A stretch of DNA of 64,000 bases, taken from assembly GCF_000711975.1 (NCBI RefSeq), contig NZ_JONT01000001.1, forward strand, positions 248,001 through 312,000, given 5' to 3'. The stretch's first letter is position 1. Every line of letters begins with the position of its first letter. The notes beneath the pieces were generated by a model, which saw nothing but the letters and a program-made list of their open reading frames with translations, had not been told where the DNA came from and did no database searches. Origin of the DNA: Desulfofalx alkaliphila DSM 12257. Lineage in GTDB: Bacteria; Bacillota; Desulfotomaculia; Desulfotomaculales; Desulfohalotomaculaceae. Positions 44,826 through 56,296 of this stretch are shown piece by piece. Made by a program: the position numbers and the translations under genes.

Positions 44826-45821
44826 ATGAAAAAATATACTAATTTGATATTGTTGCTGTTTATGGCTTTTTTAATATCAATGGTGATGGCCGGCTGCAGT
44901 CTTCCCTTTATTAATAACGATGACGGGCAGTCGGACCAAGAGTCAGAGGAAGCGACGCAGCAAAGCCAGTCCCAAGGGGTGGAAGCCCAAAGGGATGATG
45001 CAGAACAAAGCGAAAAAAAGGATGAGCCTGAGCCTGCCCCGGAGCCGGCGGTTTCTAAGGATAATGAAGAGCAGCCGGCAGCAGGACCCGGTTTAACCGT
45101 TAATCTGCCCGAGCAAATGACTACAAATCATAGTGAGCTGGAAATATCCGGTACCGCCGACAGCCAGTGTACAGTTTATGTCAACGGGCGCTCCATACGG
45201 CTTCGCAATGACGGAACCTTTAGCACAGATGTGGAGCTAAAGGTTGGCAATAACACCATCCAGGTTATCGCGGTGGATAATAAGGGCAACAGCACCCGGG
45301 TGGAGAGGCAAGTGAATTTTGCTGCCGAAAGGCCCAGCCTACAGGTTTTTGCCCCCAGTGAGAGTACATCCACAACGGTTACCCTTAGCGGCTATACCGA
45401 TCCCGGTTCTGTTGTTTATATTGACAACAACAAAATAAAGGCAGATGCCAACGGCGGTTTTTCCGGCACGGTGCAGCTAAAAAACAAGGGGAACAATACC
45501 GTTAGGGTGGTGGCTGTGAATAATTATGGATTATCTACCACGGTAAACACTGTAATTAAAGGCATACCGCCGCGGATTGAAGTGGCAGCCCCTGACTTGG
45601 TTACCACTGACAGAGTGACAATAACAGGTGTGGTGGATGCCGGCAGCACAGTGGTGGTGCTGGCAGGCACTAAAAAGGTTACCGTCAACAGCGGCGACGG
45701 CACCTTCAGTGAGACCATAGATTTAGAGCCGGGTATAAATGACATTTTGGTTATGGCTGCCAACTTTTTTGGTAAAACGGAGGTATCGCTGCCGATACTT
45801 TATGACGATTATATTTGGTAG
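44826..45821 (+). CDS. Lipoprotein with three Ig-like/glucodextranase-B-like repeats
   Basis: A 331-residue protein with a lipoprotein signal peptide ending in the lipobox VMAGC (lipid on Cys about 24), a Glu/Gln/Ser-rich linker (about 30-85) and three repeats of about 80 residues (about 88-163, 166-243, 246-328). Each repeat has a VYVNG-type strand, a DGTFS turn and GNNTIQVIAVDN-type strand, as in bacterial Ig-like and glucodextranase B domains. It is likely displayed on the outer membrane face. The ATG at 44826 is chosen over 44820 by spacing to AAGGTGG. Proximity to GH57 may hint at glucan binding, but a terminator separates them. Confidence 0.8.
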   Translation: MKKYTNLILLLFMAFLISMVMAGCSLPFINNDDGQSDQESEEATQQSQSQGVEAQRDDAEQSEKKDEPEPAPEPAVSKDNEEQPAAGPGLTVNLPEQMTTNHSELEISGTADSQCTVYVNGRSIRLRNDGTFSTDVELKVGNNTIQVIAVDNKGNSTRVERQVNFAAERPSLQVFAPSESTSTTVTLSGYTDPGSVVYIDNNKIKADANGGFSGTVQLKNKGNNTVRVVAVNNYGLSTTVNTVIKGIPPRIEVAAPDLVTTDRVTITGVVDAGSTVVVLAGTKKVTVNSGDGTFSETIDLEPGINDILVMAANFFGKTEVSLPILYDDYIW

Positions 45822-45828
45822 TCAACTA

Positions 45829-45856
45829 ACCCGAAGGGGAACCTTCGGGTTTTTAT
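45829..45856 (+). terminator. Terminator after the lipoprotein gene
   Basis: Nine-bp stem acccgaagg / ccttcgggt with a GGAA loop, followed by TTTTATT. Confidence 0.85.
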
Positions 45857-45884
45857 TGGTGGTTATTCATTAATGAGGTGATTA

Positions 45885-48800
45885 GTGTTGTCACAGAAAC
45901 AATTTGTGCACTTGCACCTGCACAGCGAATACAGTCTGCTGGATGGGGCAGCCCGAATTAAAAAGGTGGTTAAAACCGCCAAGGAATTGGGCATGCCTGC
46001 CTTGGCCATCACCGACCACGGGGCCATGTTTGGGGTGATTGACTTTTATAAAGAATGTCGGCGGGTCGGTATTAAACCTATCTTGGGTTGTGAGGTGTAT
46101 GTGGCACCGCGGACGATGGATGACCGTACCCCTAAGATAGACGACCGCTACTATCACCTGGTTTTGTTGGCAGAAAGTCAACAGGGCTATAGAAACTTAA
46201 TCAAGCTGGTTTCTTTAGGCTACACCCGTGGCTTTTATTATAAACCCCGGGTTGATAAAAAGGCTTTAAGAGAATATGCCGAGGGTATTATCGCCCTCAG
46301 TGGCTGTGTGGCCGGGGAGGTTCCCGCCTATGCCGTGGCAGGTAATCCGGAAAAGGCCAGGCAGGCGGCCTTGGAGTACCGAGACATTTTCCAAGATAAC
46401 TTTTACTTGGAACTGCAGGATCATGGTTTTCCTGAACAAAGGGTGGCTAACCAAGAGTTAATTAAAATCAGTGCTGAAACCGGCATGCCGCTGGTGGCCA
46501 CCAATGATGTTCACTACACGGTGCAATCCCATGCAGAAATTCAAGACATACTTATGTGCATACAAATGGGAAAAACCGTTGATCAGGTTGATCGCATGAA
46601 GTTTCAATCGGACCAGCTATATTTAAAAAGGGCCGATGAAATGGCTGCATTATTTGCCCATGTGCCCCAGGCGGTGGCTAACACCGTTAAAATTGCTGAA
46701 CGATGTCAGGTTCAACTGGATTTTGGGGAAATGCACCTGCCCCATTATGAGGTGCCCGCCGGCTATACCACCGCAGGTTATTTAAAGCATCTGTGCCACC
46801 GGGGGGCTAAAAAACTTTATGCCACAGACCATGGTCGGTTACCTGTTCAGGTGGCAGAGAGGCTGGAACACGAGCTAAAGGTTATTGAAAAAATGGGCTT
46901 CTCTGCATACTTTTTAATTGTCTGGGACTTTATTAATTTTGCTAAAGAGCGCGGTATTCCGGTGGGGCCGGGGCGGGGCAGCGCTGCCGGCAGTATTGTG
47001 GCTTACTGTTTAGGAATTACTAACATTGACCCCCTAAAGTACGGCCTCTTGTTTGAGCGGTTTTTAAACCCCGAGCGCTTGTCCATGCCGGATATTGATA
47101 TAGACATTTGCCAAGAACGGCGGAGTGAAGTGATAGACTATGTGGTGCAAAAGTACGGCACCGAGCGGGTGGCGCAAATTATTACCTTTGGCACCATGGC
47201 TGCCAGGGCGGCCATCAGAGATGTGGGCCGTGTGTTAAACCATCCCTATGCCGCTGTGGATAAGGTGGCAAAGCTGGTGCCCATGGAATTAAACATGACC
47301 ATTGAAAAGGCCCTGGACCAATCGGCTGAGTTAAAACAGCTTTATTTGTCCGATGACGGGGTAAGGAAGATTATTGAGACTGCCTCTGTGTTGGAAGGAA
47401 TGCCCCGGCACGCTTCAACCCACGCCGCAGGGGTGGTGATTTCAAAGGAAGAACTAACCGATTACCTGCCGCTGCACCGCACTTCGGATGGTTCTATCAC
47501 TACACAATTTGCCATGGGCACGGTGGAAGAACTGGGTTTATTGAAGATGGACCTGCTTGGTTTACGCAACCTGACCGTCATTCAAGAAACAATAAATTTA
47601 CTGGCCCAGGAAGGCATCCAATTAAATATTGATAAGATACCAATGGACGATGCGAAAACCTATGAAATGTTGGCCAAGGGTTACGGCACCGGTGTCTTTC
47701 AACTGGAATCCAGCGGTATGCGCACCATATTAAAGGAGCTAAAACCCAGTGTCTTTGAAGACTTAATTGCTCTGGTGGCCCTTTACCGGCCCGGCCCCCT
47801 GGGTAGCGGCATGGTTGATGACTTTATTAAAAACAAGCACGGTTTGGGAAAGGTTGATTACCTGCATCCCCATCTGGAACCGGTATTGAAAGAAACTTAC
47901 GGAGTGATACTATATCAAGAACAGGTGATGAAAATCGCCCAAATTATGGCTGGATACACCCCGGGCCAGGCTGATTTTTTGCGCAAAGCAATGGGCAAGA
48001 AAATACCTGAAATAATGAAAATGCATCGCCGCTGGTTTATTCATGGGGCCACCACAGATGAAAAGGGCAATGCACTGCCCGCACCAATACCCGGTGCCTT
48101 GGCAAAGGGCTACCCCCGGGGGCTGGCCGAAAAGATCTTCGACTTAATGGAGTATTTTGCCGGTTACGGTTTTAATAAAAGCCATTCTGCTGCCTATGCC
48201 CTTGTGGCCTATCAAACGGCCTACCTAAAGGCCAACTATCCGGCCCACTACATGGCAGCCCTGCTAACCTCGGTGCGGGATAATACCGATAAAATATCGG
48301 CCTATATCGATGAGTGCCATCGTATGGGTATTGCAGTACAGCCTCCAAACATTAACGCCAGCGGAGAACACTTTACGGTGGAAAATAAGCAAATATTATT
48401 TGGTTTGGCTGCTGTAAAGCATGTGGGTATCGGTGCAGTGCGGCAGATAATATCAAGCCGCAGGGAAAAGGGTGCCTTTAAAAGCTACAGTGACTTTTGC
48501 CGTCGGGTTGACCCCAGATCAGTCAATAAGAGAGTGCTGGAGAATTTAATCAAGGCAGGTTGTTTTGATTCTCTGGGCTACCGCCGCGGTCAGCTGCTTG
48601 CAGTGGTGGAGCGGGGTTTAGAGCTGGCTCAACAGGCCCAAAGGGACAGGGAAAGCGGCCAGATATCATTATTTGATATGTTGGGCGAGACAAACCAGAC
48701 AGAGGAGGATATAGAACTGCCCGAAGTTGGGGAATATGCCCTGGCAGATCTCCTGGCATTGGAAAAGGAAGCGCTGGGCCTCTACCTCACCGGCCATCCC

Positions 48801-49445
48801 CTGGAGGAATATCAAGGTGCTTTCCGGGAGCTTACCACACACCGATTGGCTGAGATTACTTCCTTGGAAGGCCAACACAGTCTTGTCTTGGGCGGGGTGG
48901 TCAGTTCAATACGCAGTATCACCACTAAAAAAGGTGACCCCATGGCCTTTGTGGAGCTGGAAGATGCCACCGGCAGCTGTGAATTGGTGGTTTTTCCCGA
49001 GCTTTACCGCCGCAGCCAAGAAATTTTACAAGCAGACCTACCCCTGATTGTTTATGGCAAAAATAACAGCACCGAAGATGAAACGAAGGTTATTGCGGAA
49101 CATATTTTGCCCTTAGAAAAACTGGAGCGTACGCTGTACCTAAGACTGGAAAAACCCGACCGGCAATTGGAAAGTTTGATTTTGCAAGAAGCAAGAAAAA
49201 ACCCCGGTGAGCAGCAGGTGGTAATCTATTACAGCAGTACAAAAACCACCAAAGCGCTGCCCGAAGAAAATAAAGTAAAGGTGCCGGGGCCCCTGCTTCA
49301 TTGGTTTGAGGAAAAACTGGGCAAAGAAAATGTGAGAATAAAGTGGAAACCCCTTAAAAGAAAGGGCTATGGCTCAGTCCCAACAAATGATAGAATAAAT
49401 GATGACATTATAAACGAAGGTTTTCGTTCGCTGCTGGACTTTTAA
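45885..49445 (+). CDS. dnaE: DNA polymerase III alpha subunit DnaE
   Basis: Replicative C-family DNA polymerase, 1186 residues. The N-terminal PHP domain (about 5-270) keeps HLHLHSEYSLLDG and ITDHGAMFG; the catalytic palm has GPGRGSAAGS and the metal Asp residues in MPDIDIDI; the fingers contain GVILYQEQVM and FNKSHSAAYALVAY. A helix-hairpin-helix and an OB domain (about 985-1070) follow. No proofreading exonuclease is fused, so it is DnaE and not PolC. The GTG at 45885 follows GAGGTGA; the next codon TTG is an alternative. Confidence 0.96.
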   Translation: MLSQKQFVHLHLHSEYSLLDGAARIKKVVKTAKELGMPALAITDHGAMFGVIDFYKECRRVGIKPILGCEVYVAPRTMDDRTPKIDDRYYHLVLLAESQQGYRNLIKLVSLGYTRGFYYKPRVDKKALREYAEGIIALSGCVAGEVPAYAVAGNPEKARQAALEYRDIFQDNFYLELQDHGFPEQRVANQELIKISAETGMPLVATNDVHYTVQSHAEIQDILMCIQMGKTVDQVDRMKFQSDQLYLKRADEMAALFAHVPQAVANTVKIAERCQVQLDFGEMHLPHYEVPAGYTTAGYLKHLCHRGAKKLYATDHGRLPVQVAERLEHELKVIEKMGFSAYFLIVWDFINFAKERGIPVGPGRGSAAGSIVAYCLGITNIDPLKYGLLFERFLNPERLSMPDIDIDICQERRSEVIDYVVQKYGTERVAQIITFGTMAARAAIRDVGRVLNHPYAAVDKVAKLVPMELNMTIEKALDQSAELKQLYLSDDGVRKIIETASVLEGMPRHASTHAAGVVISKEELTDYLPLHRTSDGSITTQFAMGTVEELGLLKMDLLGLRNLTVIQETINLLAQEGIQLNIDKIPMDDAKTYEMLAKGYGTGVFQLESSGMRTILKELKPSVFEDLIALVALYRPGPLGSGMVDDFIKNKHGLGKVDYLHPHLEPVLKETYGVILYQEQVMKIAQIMAGYTPGQADFLRKAMGKKIPEIMKMHRRWFIHGATTDEKGNALPAPIPGALAKGYPRGLAEKIFDLMEYFAGYGFNKSHSAAYALVAYQTAYLKANYPAHYMAALLTSVRDNTDKISAYIDECHRMGIAVQPPNINASGEHFTVENKQILFGLAAVKHVGIGAVRQIISSRREKGAFKSYSDFCRRVDPRSVNKRVLENLIKAGCFDSLGYRRGQLLAVVERGLELAQQAQRDRESGQISLFDMLGETNQTEEDIELPEVGEYALADLLALEKEALGLYLTGHPLEEYQGAFRELTTHRLAEITSLEGQHSLVLGGVVSSIRSITTKKGDPMAFVELEDATGSCELVVFPELYRRSQEILQADLPLIVYGKNNSTEDETKVIAEHILPLEKLERTLYLRLEKPDRQLESLILQEARKNPGEQQVVIYYSSTKTTKALPEENKVKVPGPLLHWFEEKLGKENVRIKWKPLKRKGYGSVPTNDRINDDIINEGFRSLLDF

Positions 49446-49472
49446 AGTAGGATGGCAAGGAATTATTAATAC

Positions 49473-49501
49473 TTGTAACCCCAATAACTTTATGGTAGTA
49501 T
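49473..49501 (+). promoter_or_regulatory. Possible promoter of mtrB
   Basis: TTGTAA, 17 bp, TAGTAT, 32 bp upstream of the mtrB start. The -10 is imperfect. Confidence 0.35.
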
Positions 49502-49532
49502 GTTTGCTAAATAAAGGAAAAAGGTGATTAAA

Positions 49533-49766
49533 ATGATAGATAAACAACAGGCAATAACAGGAGAATATATAGTGATAAGAGCGCTGGAAAACGGTGTGAC
49601 CATAATTGGTCTTACGCGGGGCAGAGATACAAAATTTCACCACACCGAAAAATTAGATAAGGACGAAATTATGATAGCACAGTTTACAGAACACACATCG
49701 GCCATAAAAATTAGAGGACAGGTTGAATTGCTGACCAAGCATGGTCGGGTACAAAACAAGGGGTGA
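49533..49766 (+). CDS. mtrB: Tryptophan RNA-binding attenuation protein (TRAP)
   Basis: RNA-binding regulator that forms an 11-subunit ring; tryptophan-loaded TRAP wraps RNA with (G/U)AG repeats and terminates or blocks trp transcripts. The 77-residue product matches the family throughout: [10 protein letters not shown]-like start, [12 protein letters not shown] (tryptophan pocket), EKLDK, and [13 protein letters not shown]. The Lys/Lys/Arg residues that contact RNA are present. The ATG at 49533 follows AAAGGTG; the GTG at 49524 is part of that site. No trp gene and no anti-TRAP gene is in the window. Confidence 0.93.
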   Translation: MIDKQQAITGEYIVIRALENGVTIIGLTRGRDTKFHHTEKLDKDEIMIAQFTEHTSAIKIRGQVELLTKHGRVQNKG

Positions 49767-49778
49767 TTATTTGTGTAG

Positions 49779-49802
49779 TATCCAGAGTTGTTGCTCTGGA
49801 TA
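49779..49802 (+). terminator. Possible terminator after mtrB
   Basis: Nine-bp stem tatccagag / ctctggata, 6-nt loop, followed by the T-rich but interrupted TACTTATTTTA. Confidence 0.45.
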
Positions 49803-49922
49803 TACTTATTTTATACTATTTTGGACGGTGTTATGGGACTTTTCTTTCACTAAAAAAAGGATTGAACAATGTTATGTAGAAAAAAACAATTGACGTTTGA
49901 AGAAGTAGGGGGGGCGTCAATA

Positions 49923-50114
49923 TTGTGGAAAGTGGTTTATATTGCACAAAATAAGGCAGAAACAGAAAGATTACAAAAAAAACTAACTGAAGAAGGTTTT
50001 CTTATTAAAGTTAAACCATTAGGTTCAAACGCTGACGGCGGGGCTAGTTCATGTGAAATATTAGTTCTTGCGTCAGAGGTAGATGAGGCAATGGAAGTGA
50101 TTAATTCTTTCTAG
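49923..50114 (+). CDS. Small DUF2007-like protein
   Basis: A 63-residue protein with the pattern of DUF2007 / putative signal-transducing domains: WKVVYIAQNKAETERLQKKL, then EEGFLIKVKPLG, and a final strand-helix EILVLASEVDEAMEVI. The fold is likely ferredoxin-like. The TTG at 49923 lies 8 nt after AGGGGGGG; the ATG at 49869 has no ribosome site. It precedes accD by 30 nt and may be co-transcribed with accDA. Function unknown. Confidence 0.6.
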   Translation: MWKVVYIAQNKAETERLQKKLTEEGFLIKVKPLGSNADGGASSCEILVLASEVDEAMEVINSF

Positions 50115-50144
50115 TTTTTGCAAACTTAGGGAGAGGTGTAAAAC

Positions 50145-50996
50145 TTGGTTTTAGAATTTTTCCGCAAGCAAAAATATGTTACGGTGAAGCCGGAAAAAGA
50201 AAAAAGAGATATTCCAGAGGGGCTGTGGGTCAAATGTACCCGCTGCAGTGAAATACTATACATTAAAGAGCTTGGTAAAAATTATAAAGTATGTCAAAAA
50301 TGCAATTTTCACTTTCGGGTCAGTGCCTACGAACGTATTGATATGACCTTGGACGCAGGCAGCTTTGTGGAATATGACAGCCAATTGGTTTCCGGCAATC
50401 CCTTGCAATTTCCCGGCTACCCGGAAAAGCTGGAAAAGGCAATGCAAACAACAGGTTTAAAAGAGGCGGTGGTTACCGGGGAGGGAACCATCCATGGCTA
50501 CCCTGTGGTGTTGGCGGTGATGGATGCAAATTTCATCATGGGCAGTATGGGTTCAGTTGTTGGTGAAAAAATAACCAGGGCAGTTGAGGCTGCCATAGAG
50601 AAAAAATCCCCATTAATTATTTTTTCCACATCTGGCGGCGCCCGCATGCAAGAGGGTATTCTTTCATTGATGCAAATGGCAAAGACTACGGCAGCCCTGG
50701 CAAAATTAGATGAGGCCGGGCTCTTGTATATAACCGTTCTTACCGATCCCACCACCGGTGGAGTAACTGCCAGCTTTGCCTCCCTGGGGGACATAATTAT
50801 TGCCGAGCCCGGTGCCCTGATTGGATTTACCGGCCCCAGGGTCATTGAGCAGACCATCAAGCAAAAGTTACCTGAAGGCTTTCAACGGGCTGAATTTGTG
50901 CGTCAACATGGTTTTGTGGACCTGATTGTATCCCGTAATAATATGAAACAAACCTTAACAAACATCATTTCTTTACACGTTGCGGGGGGTGAGTAA
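50145..50996 (+). CDS. accD: Acetyl-CoA carboxylase carboxyltransferase subunit beta
   Basis: With AccA it transfers carboxyl from biotin on AccB to acetyl-CoA, giving malonyl-CoA for fatty acids. The 283-residue product has an N-terminal zinc ribbon (CTRC and CQKC, 15 residues apart) and the crotonase-like carboxyltransferase domain with [18 protein letters not shown] and [20 protein letters not shown] start follows GGGAGAGG. The accA gene begins 2 nt after the stop. Confidence 0.95.
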   Translation: MVLEFFRKQKYVTVKPEKEKRDIPEGLWVKCTRCSEILYIKELGKNYKVCQKCNFHFRVSAYERIDMTLDAGSFVEYDSQLVSGNPLQFPGYPEKLEKAMQTTGLKEAVVTGEGTIHGYPVVLAVMDANFIMGSMGSVVGEKITRAVEAAIEKKSPLIIFSTSGGARMQEGILSLMQMAKTTAALAKLDEAGLLYITVLTDPTTGGVTASFASLGDIIIAEPGALIGFTGPRVIEQTIKQKLPEGFQRAEFVRQHGFVDLIVSRNNMKQTLTNIISLHVAGGE

Positions 50997-50998
50997 AG

Positions 50999-52923
<1,925 letters not shown>

Positions 52924-52938
52924 TGGGGGGTGCAGCCT

Positions 52939-54690
52939 TTGAGACGAACCAAAATAGTTTGTACAATTGGCCCAGCCAGTGAAGACCTGGAAACCCTAAA
53001 GAAAATGATGCTGGCCGGGATGAATGTGGCCCGCATGAATTTCTCCCATGGCAATCATGAAGATCACGGGCGCAGAATAGCTTTGGTGCGCCAGGCCGCC
53101 GAAGAATTGGGTAAAAACGTGGCCATTATGCTGGACACCAAGGGGCCTGAAATTAGGTTGGGTACCTTTGCCCAAGAACCAATACTGCTGCGCGCCGGCG
53201 ACAGTTTTACCCTAACCACCGAGGAAATTGAAGGCGACAACAGCAGAGTTTCGGTTACCTATAAGGAGCTTCCCGATGATGTTTCGGTAGGCGGTAAAAT
53301 ACTGGTGGCCGACGGGTTAATTGAACTTGAAGTAGAGGAAATAAGCGGCCCGGAAGTCCGTTGCCGGGTGATTAACGGCGGTGAACTTAAAAGTCGCAAA
53401 GGTGTTAATTTGCCGGGCATAAGGGTTAATCTACCCTCCATTACAGACAAGGATATAGCCGACATATTGTTTGGTGCCGAGCAGGGTGTGGACTTTATTG
53501 CTGCGTCATTTATCCGTAAACCGGCAGATGTATTGGCCATTAGGGATATTTTAGAAGAATGCCAGGCCGATATACATATTATTTCTAAAATTGAAAGCCG
53601 CGAGGCTGTGGACAATATAGCTGAAATTTTGAAGGTGTCAGACGGAATTATGGTGGCCAGGGGTGACCTGGGGGTTGAAATACCGGCAGAGGACGTGCCC
53701 ATGATCCAAAAGATGCTGATAGAACAGGCCAATAAGGTAGGTAAGCCTGTTATTACCGCCACCCAAATGTTAGAGTCCATGACCCACAACCCAAGACCCA
53801 CAAGGGCTGAAGCATCAGATGTGGCCAACGCTATCTTAGACGGTACCGATGCCATTATGCTTTCCGGAGAAAGCGCCGCGGGCAAATACCCGGTGGAGGC
53901 AGTGGAAACCATGAACCGCATTGCATTAAGGGTGGAAAAAAGCTACCCCTACTGCGAATACTTTACCAGGTACAGTGAAATTAAAGAGAGAACGGTTACC
54001 GACGGCATCAGCAGTGCAGTGTGCGGCATCTCCAGGGATTTGGAGGCAGCTGCCATCCTCACCGCCACTGCATCGGGGCATACCGCCCGCATGATATCTA
54101 AATACCGCCCCAGATGCCCCATTATAGCTGTTACACCCCGGGCCCAGGTGATGCGCAAAATGGCTTTGGTTTGGGGTGTAGAGCCCCTAACAGTGGGGGA
54201 TATAAACAGCACTGACGAAATGATATCTGCCACTGTGGAAGTGGCGCTGGCCTCGGGAATAATTAAAGCCGGCGACCTGGTGGTTATCACAGCCGGTGTT
54301 CCGGTGGGTGTCCATGGCACCACCAACCTATTAAAGGTGCACACCGTGGGCCGCATACTGGGCCAGGGCAGTGGCATAGGCCAACAGGCAGCCACAGGCT
54401 TGGCCAAGATTTGCCGCAAGGCCGACGAGGCCAAGGAAAAAATCCAATCAGGCGACATAATGGTGGCCATAGGAACAGATCGCGATTTTGTGCCTTATAT
54501 GGAAAAGTGTTCCGCTGTCATTACCGAAGAAGGCGGAATTACTTCCCATGCTGCCATAGTGGGATTAAATATCGGCATACCTGTTATTGTGGGCGTTGAA
54601 GATGCCACCAGAATAATCCCCGACGGAGAAACAATCACCGTGGACGGCCAAAGGGGCTTAATATACAGTGGCACCGCCCGGGTGATGTAA
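52939..54690 (+). CDS. pyk: Pyruvate kinase with C-terminal PEP-utilizer domain
   Basis: Makes pyruvate and ATP from PEP and ADP. The 583-residue product has the catalytic barrel (MRRTKIVCTIGPASED; FSHGNHEDH; DGIMVARGDLGVEIP; ITATQMLESM), the C domain, and an extra C-terminal PEP-utilizer mobile domain (about 500-583; AVITEEGGITSHAAIVG) as in Bacillus-type enzymes. The TTG at 52939 is preferred to the GTG at 52930, since GGGGGG (52925-52930) overlaps the latter. The gene lies 15 nt after pfkA. Confidence 0.95.
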   Translation: MRRTKIVCTIGPASEDLETLKKMMLAGMNVARMNFSHGNHEDHGRRIALVRQAAEELGKNVAIMLDTKGPEIRLGTFAQEPILLRAGDSFTLTTEEIEGDNSRVSVTYKELPDDVSVGGKILVADGLIELEVEEISGPEVRCRVINGGELKSRKGVNLPGIRVNLPSITDKDIADILFGAEQGVDFIAASFIRKPADVLAIRDILEECQADIHIISKIESREAVDNIAEILKVSDGIMVARGDLGVEIPAEDVPMIQKMLIEQANKVGKPVITATQMLESMTHNPRPTRAEASDVANAILDGTDAIMLSGESAAGKYPVEAVETMNRIALRVEKSYPYCEYFTRYSEIKERTVTDGISSAVCGISRDLEAAAILTATASGHTARMISKYRPRCPIIAVTPRAQVMRKMALVWGVEPLTVGDINSTDEMISATVEVALASGIIKAGDLVVITAGVPVGVHGTTNLLKVHTVGRILGQGSGIGQQAATGLAKICRKADEAKEKIQSGDIMVAIGTDRDFVPYMEKCSAVITEEGGITSHAAIVGLNIGIPVIVGVEDATRIIPDGETITVDGQRGLIYSGTARVM

Positions 54691-54746
54691 TATAAAAATT
54701 AACATACTTTTAACCTATTATTGATCTGGTGTTAACATGTGCCGGT

Positions 54747-54860
54747 TATAATGCTAAGCAGTGTACAAGGCGGGGATAAGAACTGCGTGGGGCGGTTCCG
54801 ATCCTTGCCGTTTTTTATACCCGCTTTTCCCGTTCAAAAGGAAAGTGGGTTTTTACTTTT
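54747..54860 (+). promoter_or_regulatory. TATAAT box and two consecutive terminator-like hairpins before dedA
   Basis: A perfect TATAAT at 54747-54752 (no good -35 at normal spacing) is followed by a two-part hairpin: 9 pairs (54769-54777 with 54801-54809), an AA/CG internal loop and 7 pairs (54780-54786 with 54792-54798), loop GTGGG, then TTTTTT. A second hairpin (54819-54830 with 54840-54850) with TTTTACTTTTT follows. They may end the pyk transcript, or form an attenuated leader of dedA. The other bases of the 54691-54943 gap show nothing clear. Confidence 0.55.
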
Positions 54861-54943
54861 TGGGTCAACTTTGCTCCATCTGGGCAACCTAATGTGGCGG
54901 GTAGGGACTCTGGCCGCATCCAAAAGAGATTCGGAGGAAAAAG

Positions 54944-55549
54944 ATGGAGCAGATTATAGATACCTTGCTGCATTATTTAATAAGGCTGGGTAGCTTAGGT
55001 TTGATGTTTGCTATATTTCTCGATGCCCTAGGCCTGCCTTTTCCCGGCGGGCTGATGATTGTTATGTCTGGATTTTTAATACACCGGGGAGACTTTAGCC
55101 CCATGGAGGTGGCTATTGCCATTTTTGCCGGCTACCTGCCCGGCGCCACCGCTGCCTATTTTATCGGTGATAAAATAGGGAAACCCTTCTTTGAAAAATA
55201 CGGCCGCTACCTCAGGGTTACTCCCCAAAGATTTAATAAGGCACAAGGCTGGATTGAACATTCCGCCGCAGCCTTTATAATCGGCGGACGCTTTATACCC
55301 ACCTTAGGCAACCTTACGCCCTACATGGCCGGAATATCAAAGGTAAAATATCATTGGTTTTTATTTTACAGTACCCTATACACCTTGCTGTGGGCCGGCT
55401 TATACATAACGGTGGGCTATATTTTTAGGGACAGTTGGCAGCAAGCCGGTGAGATGGTTACCTCCAAATCCTGGCTTGTGGCTGTGCTTTTCTTATTGAT
55501 ATACTTAGCCTATAGATATTATTTTAAAAGAAAGGAGCAGGTGAGGTGA
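54944..55549 (+). CDS. DedA family membrane protein
   Basis: A 201-residue DedA/VTT-domain protein with about five membrane segments. FPGGLMIVMSGFL, ATAAYFIGDKIGKPFFEKYGR and GGRFIPTLGNLTPYMAG are visible; the second Arg common in the last motif (RFxPxxR) is Gly here. DedA proteins act as lipid (undecaprenyl-phosphate or phospholipid) transporters using the proton gradient. The ATG follows CGGAGG. The gene overlaps the SGNH hydrolase gene by 4 nt. Confidence 0.85.
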   Translation: MEQIIDTLLHYLIRLGSLGLMFAIFLDALGLPFPGGLMIVMSGFLIHRGDFSPMEVAIAIFAGYLPGATAAYFIGDKIGKPFFEKYGRYLRVTPQRFNKAQGWIEHSAAAFIIGGRFIPTLGNLTPYMAGISKVKYHWFLFYSTLYTLLWAGLYITVGYIFRDSWQQAGEMVTSKSWLVAVLFLLIYLAYRYYFKRKEQVR

Positions 55550-56160
55550 TTAAAGTAGTTTGCCTGGGCGACAGCATTACCCAGGGCTATCCCTACGGGC
55601 AAGAGGCATCATGGGTGCATATTTTAAATACCGCCTTTGATTTTGAAAGGGATGTAAACTTTATAAATGCCGGTATTAATGGGCACACCACCGGGGATAT
55701 GTTGGCCCGCTTTGACAGCCATGTACTTGACCGCCAACCACAAGCGGTAACCATACTCGGGGGCACCAACGATGCCTGGCAGGGAATACCCCTGGTACGG
55801 ACACAGGAAAACCTCACACAGATGGTGGCAAGGGCCAGAAAAAACCGTCTGCTGCCGGTGCTGGGCCTTATTACCCCCATAGTGGTTGAACAGGTTGAAG
55901 AGTACTTTCCCGGTGATGACGCCAACCGCTTTGCAGGGCATTTAACTGATATTCGCAACTGGATAAAAAAGTTTGCCCTAGACCAAAAAATACCCCTCTT
56001 GGATTTCTTTACACCCCTGTGTATTGAGAATACCGATCAGGGCAACCCCAAATATTTTGCTGACGGCGGCCATCCAAACAAAGAGGGCTATGGCCTCTTG
56101 GCCAAGAGCATTTATGAAGATTTAAAAGCAGTGGTAGAGAGAATAAAAGTACAGTATTAA
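55546..56160 (+). CDS. SGNH/GDSL family hydrolase
   Basis: A 204-residue cytoplasmic serine esterase of the TesA-like type. Catalytic Ser10 is in CLGDSITQG, the Gly block in NAGINGHTTGDM, Asn in LGGTNDAW, and the Asp-x-x-His pair in DGGHPNKEGY. No signal peptide is present. The GTG start overlaps the dedA stop, so the two are co-translated. The substrate is unknown. Confidence 0.88.
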   Translation: MIKVVCLGDSITQGYPYGQEASWVHILNTAFDFERDVNFINAGINGHTTGDMLARFDSHVLDRQPQAVTILGGTNDAWQGIPLVRTQENLTQMVARARKNRLLPVLGLITPIVVEQVEEYFPGDDANRFAGHLTDIRNWIKKFALDQKIPLLDFFTPLCIENTDQGNPKYFADGGHPNKEGYGLLAKSIYEDLKAVVERIKVQY

Positions 56161-56264
56161 GGCAGCCGGAGCATTAATAAAAGCCCAGTCTAATAATCTA
56201 AAGCATTTACCCCAGGCAAAGGACGGCTGCCCACCATTACAGTTTTTCCAGATATTTCTAAGGT

Positions 56265-56293
56265 TTAAAAAAATAAATAGCGGGCAATATAAT
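56265..56293 (+). promoter_or_regulatory. Probable promoter of the tandem-hairpin RNA
   Basis: A perfect TATAAT (56288-56293) lies directly before the array, with a weak TTAAAA 17 bp upstream. Upstream, an inverted pair GGCAGCCG (56161-56168) / CGGCTGCC (56224-56231) follows the hydrolase gene. Confidence 0.5.
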
Positions 56294-56296
56294 AGC

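Noticed and set aside
54739-54993. An 84-codon frame between pyk and dedA
   Set aside because: It runs through two terminator hairpins and overlaps the dedA start in another frame.
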